Source: Bacillota bacterium (GTDB taxonomy: Bacteria > Bacillota > Clostridia > Lachnospirales > Lachnospiraceae). Taken from it: a stretch of 17,275 bases of DNA. Positions 13,819 through 17,275 of the stretch are shown piece after piece. A program made the position numbers and the translations under genes. Where the stretch lies: positions 1 through 17,275 of the forward strand of contig JAEWMZ010000293.1 in the NCBI GenBank assembly GCA_023392995.1, in the 5' to 3' direction. Below the pieces are notes generated by a model. That model had not been told where the DNA came from. It did not search any database and was given only the letters and a program-made list of their open reading frames with translations. Position 1 is the first letter of the stretch. Each line of letters begins with the position of its first letter.

Positions 13819-14958
13819 ATGAAGAAAATTGTTGCACTAATCTTAACGGTGACACTGGCATGTATGATGTTAACCGGCTGCGGCACAAAAAACACTACAT
13901 TTCAAATCGCACTGATCACAGACAAAGGAAACATTGATGACAAATCATTTAATCAAGGTTCATGGGAAGGCGTTGTAGCTTTCTGTAAAGCAAATGATAT
14001 CAAAGATTATCAGTACATCAAACCTGAGGACGCATCTGATGCAGGTTATCTTGCGGCAATCGATAATGCGGTTACTGCAGGAGCAAAAGTTATTGTAACT
14101 CCTGGATTTTTATTTGAAGTACCTGTTTTTGAAGCACAGACAAAATATCCGGATGTTAAATTCATTCTTCTGGACGGAGCTCCTCATACAGCAGATTACA
14201 AAGATAATACAATGAAAGCTAATGTTGCAAGTATCATGTATGCAGAGGAACAGTCCGGTTATTTGGCTGGTTATGCAGCTGTTAAGGATGGCTATACAAA
14301 GCTTGGTTTCATGGGTGGTATGGCAGTTCCAGCGGTAGTAGCATTTGGTTATGGTTATCTTCAGGGTATCGAAGCTGCTGCTGCAGAGCTTGGTCTTGCT
14401 GATGGTGCTGTATCCGTAACTTACCACTACACAGGAGACTTCGCAGAAACTGATACCAACAAGGCTACGGCTAAGACAATGTATCAGGAAGGCACTCAGG
14501 TTATCTTCGCTTGTGGCGGTTCTGTTGGTAAGAGCGTTATGTCAGCAGCTACCGAAGCAAATGGCAAAGTAATTGGTGTTGATGTTGACCAAAGATATGA
14601 CAGTGAAACAGTTATCACCTCTGCAGAAAAAGGTCTTGGAGCATCTGTTAAGACTGTACTGGAATCAATTTATAAGACAAACAGCTGGGATACTTATGCT
14701 GGAAAGACAACCTACTTTGATGCTTCCAATGCTGGTGTAGGTCTTCCTACCTCTATCATTGGTGATGAGAAGGGAAATGCTTTCGATCGCTTTAAGACTT
14801 TTGATAAAACAGCTTATGATGCAGTTTATGCTACTCTTGCTAACGGCTCTGTAAAACTGCTTCGTACTCTTACGGTAGCAGATCCGAACGGTATTGCTAC
14901 AGCAGATGAGCTTACCGCTGGACTTAACCTGAAAAAGGTTGCGGTAACTACAAGATAA
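13819..14958 (+). CDS. nupN: BMP-family nucleoside-binding lipoprotein of an ABC importer
   Basis: This 379-residue secreted lipoprotein has the lipobox LTGC with Cys21 as the lipidation site. Its mature part is a BMP/PnrA-type periplasmic-binding-protein fold: ITDKGNIDDKSFNQGSWEG near the start, then GFMGGMAVPAVVAFGYGYLQG and FACGGSVGKSV. These stretches are the nucleoside-binding hallmarks of TmpC/PnrA and Bacillus YufN (NupN). It should capture purine or pyrimidine nucleosides outside the membrane and deliver them to NupO and the permeases. GGGAGG lies 7 nt before ATG 13819. Codon use is smoother than in neighbours, as expected of a highly expressed protein. An attenuating hairpin after the gene (15094) would keep it in excess over the transporter core. 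Confidence 0.92.
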   Translation: MKKIVALILTVTLACMMLTGCGTKNTTFQIALITDKGNIDDKSFNQGSWEGVVAFCKANDIKDYQYIKPEDASDAGYLAAIDNAVTAGAKVIVTPGFLFEVPVFEAQTKYPDVKFILLDGAPHTADYKDNTMKANVASIMYAEEQSGYLAGYAAVKDGYTKLGFMGGMAVPAVVAFGYGYLQGIEAAAAELGLADGAVSVTYHYTGDFAETDTNKATAKTMYQEGTQVIFACGGSVGKSVMSAATEANGKVIGVDVDQRYDSETVITSAEKGLGASVKTVLESIYKTNSWDTYAGKTTYFDASNAGVGLPTSIIGDEKGNAFDRFKTFDKTAYDAVYATLANGSVKLLRTLTVADPNGIATADELTAGLNLKKVAVTTR

Positions 14959-15093
14959 TAATAGACTGGGCGGACGAATGTCAGTCAGTTGTCAAGTATG
15001 TCAAGAAATGAACAATCGGAAAGTGGCTTAGAATCTTTTGAAACAAGAGGAATCAGCAATTGATCCGCTTGTCATGAATAAGATATTAAATTG

Positions 15094-15122
15094 GGCTGCT
15101 GCAAATGCAGCAGCCTCTTTTA
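15094..15122 (+). terminator. Internal terminator/attenuator between nupN and nupO
   Basis: GGCTGCTGC-AAAT-GCAGCAGCC (15094-15115) is a perfect GC-rich 9-bp stem with a 4-nt loop followed by TCTTTTAA. It lies inside the operon, 40 nt before the nupO start, and probably lets only part of the transcripts continue. Confidence 0.8.
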
Positions 15123-15161
15123 ATGAAAACGATCTACCATAAAGAGCATAGTGAGGTAAAC

Positions 15162-16709
15162 ATGGAAAATTATATTATTGAAATGCTTCACATAACGAAA
15201 GAGTTTCCAGGTATTATAGCAAATGATGATATTACCCTTCAATTAAAAAAGGGTGAAATTCATGCACTGCTTGGAGAAAACGGCGCAGGAAAGTCTACCT
15301 TAATGAGTGTGCTTTTTGGCCTTCATCAGGCGGAAAAGGGCGAGATTAAGAAAAATGGTGAAGTGGTAAGCATCAACAACCCAAAGGATGCGAATAATCT
15401 GGGCATCGGTATGGTTCACCAGCATTTTAAATTAGTTGAAATATTCACAGTTCTGGAAAACATTATATTAGGCGTAGAGCCTAGTAAGGCAGGCTTTTTG
15501 CAGAAAAAAGAAGCCAGAGAAAAGGTAATCGAATTAAGTAAAAAATACGGACTCCACGTAGACCCGGATGCAATTGTTGAAAAGGTTTCCGTTGGTATGC
15601 AGCAGCGTGTTGAGATTTTGAAGATGCTATATCGCGAGAATGATATTTTAATTTTTGATGAACCGACGGCAGTCTTAACACCTCAGGAAATTGACGAGTT
15701 GATGGATATTATGCGAGGCTTCGCAAAAGAAGGAAAATCAATCCTGTTCATCACCCATAAGCTGAACGAGATCATGTCGGTGGCCGATCGTTGTACAGTC
15801 CTTCGTAAGGGAAAATGTATCGGTACTGTTGAAATAAAGGATACCACAAAGGAAGAACTTTCCCGTATGATGGTAGGCAGAGATGTTAACTTCGTGGTAG
15901 AAAAGCTAAAGGAGAGAGTTGGTGATACAGTGCTTAAGGTTAGTAATGTCACTGTTCCATCAAAAATCAGCAAAAAAGACGCAGTAAAGGATATCTCCTT
16001 TGAGGTTAAGGCTGGAGAAATTGTATGTCTTGCTGGAATTGAAGGTAATGGTCAATCTGAACTGATCGCCGCAATTACAGGTTTAGAAAAGTTAAGTAAG
16101 GGAAGAGTGGAACTGTGCGGTAAGGATATTACAAAGGCTCCTATTCGAGTAAGAACCAAGACAGGAATGAGTCATATCCCCGAAGATCGTCATAAGCATG
16201 GCTTAGTACTGGATTATTCTCTGGAAGATAATATGGTACTGCAGCGTTATTGGCAGCGGGAATTTCAAAAGGGCGGCTTTATTAAGAGACAAGCTGTCAG
16301 AGAATATGCAGAAGGCTTAATTAAACAATATGATGTTCGCAGCAGCCAGGGGGCAATTACAATAACTCGTGGGATGTCTGGCGGTAATCAGCAGAAGGCC
16401 ATTATCGCAAGAGAAATTGATAAAGAACATAAGCTATTAATTGCTGTTCAGCCGACCAGGGGGTTAGATGTTGGAGCGATTGAATTTATTCACAAGCAGT
16501 TGGTTGCAACCCGTGATGCGGGGAAGGCTGTGCTATTAATGTCTCTTGAGCTGGATGAGGTTATGGAAGTAAGCGATCGTATTCTGGTTATGTATGAAGG
16601 CGAGATTGTAGGTGAACTGAACCCGAAGGAAATCACAGTTCAGGAATTGGGTCTGTATATGTCAGGAGCAAAACGAAATATGGAAAAGGAGAAGTCCTAT
16701 GCAGAATAA
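15162..16709 (+). CDS. nupO: Nucleoside ABC importer, double ATPase subunit
   Basis: This 515-residue protein carries two fused ABC ATPase domains. Domain 1 has Walker A GENGAGKST (38-46), a degenerate signature VSVGMQQR (142-149) and Walker B ILIFDEPTA (162-170). Domain 2 has a Walker A in which Lys is Gln (GIEGNGQSE, 292-300), a good signature MSGGNQQK (405-412) and Walker B LLIAVQPTRGLD, where the usual DE is VQ. One active and one degenerate composite site is usual in this YufO/RbsA-like group. The start is ATG 15162 after GTGAGG; the frame is open from 15105, but that ATG lies in the terminator hairpin. It overlaps the permease gene by 11 nt. Confidence 0.93.
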   Translation: MENYIIEMLHITKEFPGIIANDDITLQLKKGEIHALLGENGAGKSTLMSVLFGLHQAEKGEIKKNGEVVSINNPKDANNLGIGMVHQHFKLVEIFTVLENIILGVEPSKAGFLQKKEAREKVIELSKKYGLHVDPDAIVEKVSVGMQQRVEILKMLYRENDILIFDEPTAVLTPQEIDELMDIMRGFAKEGKSILFITHKLNEIMSVADRCTVLRKGKCIGTVEIKDTTKEELSRMMVGRDVNFVVEKLKERVGDTVLKVSNVTVPSKISKKDAVKDISFEVKAGEIVCLAGIEGNGQSELIAAITGLEKLSKGRVELCGKDITKAPIRVRTKTGMSHIPEDRHKHGLVLDYSLEDNMVLQRYWQREFQKGGFIKRQAVREYAEGLIKQYDVRSSQGAITITRGMSGGNQQKAIIAREIDKEHKLLIAVQPTRGLDVGAIEFIHKQLVATRDAGKAVLLMSLELDEVMEVSDRILVMYEGEIVGELNPKEITVQELGLYMSGAKRNMEKEKSYAE

Positions 16710-17275
16710 TCAAGTTTCTCCCAAATGGAAGGATATGATGTCAAAAGTAACAAAAAGCAAAGCGCTATCTACTTTTTCTGCGGCATTGCTGGCGATCGCT
16801 TTGGGCTTAATTTTCGGATTTATTGTAATGATTGTAGCGAAACCGGAGAATTCCTGGTACGGCTTTAACACCATGCTCTTTGGCGGCTTGGGACGTCTTG
16901 GTGATGTATTCTATTATGCTACACCAATTCTGATGACCGGTCTCTCCGTAGGCTTTGCCTTCAAGATGGGTTTGTTCAATATCGGTGCGTCCGGACAATA
17001 TACCATGGGTATGTTTTTTGCATTGTATGTGGGTTTTATGTGGGACTTACCAGTTGGTTTTCATTGGGTGGTATGTATTCTTGCTGGTATGGTAGGCGGC
17101 ATGCTCTGGGGCTTTATTCCGGGTATATGCAAAGCGCTATTCAATGTGAATGAAGTTATTACTTCCATTATGTTTAACTATATTGGTATGTATCTGGTAG
17201 ACATGTGGGTGCAGGGTAATGCAACAATGTACATTTCTACAAAAACCAGAACAGCCTATCTGCCGGCCTCCGCAC
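16699..17275 (+). CDS. nupP: Nucleoside ABC importer permease (3' truncated by window)
   Basis: The gene starts at ATG 16699 inside the end of nupO, with AAAAGGAGAAG in the nupO coding sequence as ribosome binding site, and runs off the window after 192 codons. It is a BPD_transp_2-type permease of the YufP/NupP kind. After a soluble basic N terminus there are hydrophobic segments, with LFGGLGRLGDVFYYATPIL, AFKMGLFNIGASGQYTMG and NVNEVITSIMFNYIG all typical of this family. A second permease gene (nupQ) is expected next, outside the window. The 11-nt overlap implies coupled translation of ATPase and permease. Confidence 0.9.
   Translation, partial: MQNNQVSPKWKDMMSKVTKSKALSTFSAALLAIALGLIFGFIVMIVAKPENSWYGFNTMLFGGLGRLGDVFYYATPILMTGLSVGFAFKMGLFNIGASGQYTMGMFFALYVGFMWDLPVGFHWVVCILAGMVGGMLWGFIPGICKALFNVNEVITSIMFNYIGMYLVDMWVQGNATMYISTKTRTAYLPASA

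Noticed and set aside
15105..15161. N-terminal extension of NupO from ATG 15105
   Set aside because: The start would lie inside the terminator hairpin without a ribosome binding site; ATG 15162 has GTGAGG and gives the family's usual length.
16035..16480. Degenerate Walker motifs in the second ATPase domain of NupO as a possible defect
   Set aside because: The changes (Lys to Gln in Walker A, VQ in Walker B) are usual for this type of fused nucleoside-importer ATPase and do not mark a pseudogene.
1..17275. CRISPR array, tRNA, rRNA, transposase, integrase, toxin-antitoxin or phage defence genes
   Set aside because: None seen on either strand; no regularly spaced repeats and no recognisable protein of these classes.

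Overview
The window looks like chromosomal DNA from an AT-rich, Gram-positive, anaerobic and probably spore-forming member of the Clostridia, most likely a Lachnospiraceae-type organism. The reasons are the strong GGAGG-type ribosome binding sites, consensus sigma-A promoters, a PdaA-like cortex deacetylase, an AEC transporter, a YufN/NupN-type nucleoside ABC importer and two small proteins of a kind I associate with Clostridia. The species cannot be fixed from the sequence alone. No rRNA, tRNA, CRISPR array, transposase or phage gene was seen.

Layout. Positions 1-3194 hold a carbohydrate-deacetylation-flavoured group on the plus strand: the C-terminal part of an alpha/beta-hydrolase esterase, an AEC-family transporter and a sialate O-acetylesterase-like SGNH hydrolase. 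Positions 3254-3877 hold a long-arm inverted repeat, a tiny Met-rich membrane protein on the minus strand with its own operator-like promoter, and a divergent intergenic region. Next come pdaA (3878-4690), an unusual palindromic element (4693-4798), two overlapping genes of unknown function (4884-6237), a terminator and a DODA/YgiD-type extradiol dioxygenase (6480-7256).

The nitrogen module follows. A consensus promoter at 7376-7404 feeds a leader of about 330 nt with two terminator-like hairpins, then amt (ammonium channel) and glnK (PII protein). GlnK lacks the tyrosine that is uridylylated in enteric bacteria. Then come uvsE (UV damage endonuclease) and a GAF-GGDEF diguanylate cyclase with intact active and inhibitory sites. 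A SEDS-family (FtsW/RodA/SpoVE) gene lies convergent to it and shares a terminator.

The last part, 13746-17275, is a nucleoside ABC importer operon: lipoprotein (nupN), an attenuating terminator, double ATPase (nupO) and the start of a permease (nupP) that runs off the window.

Most of the window is ordinary core and accessory metabolism. The best candidates for something undescribed are RNA or DNA structures: the two-terminator leader of amt-glnK, the palindromic elements at 3254-3342 and 4693-4798, and a possible RBS-masking hairpin ahead of the SEDS gene. The unknown gene pair at 4884-6237 and the Met-rich mini-membrane protein are the best protein-level candidates.
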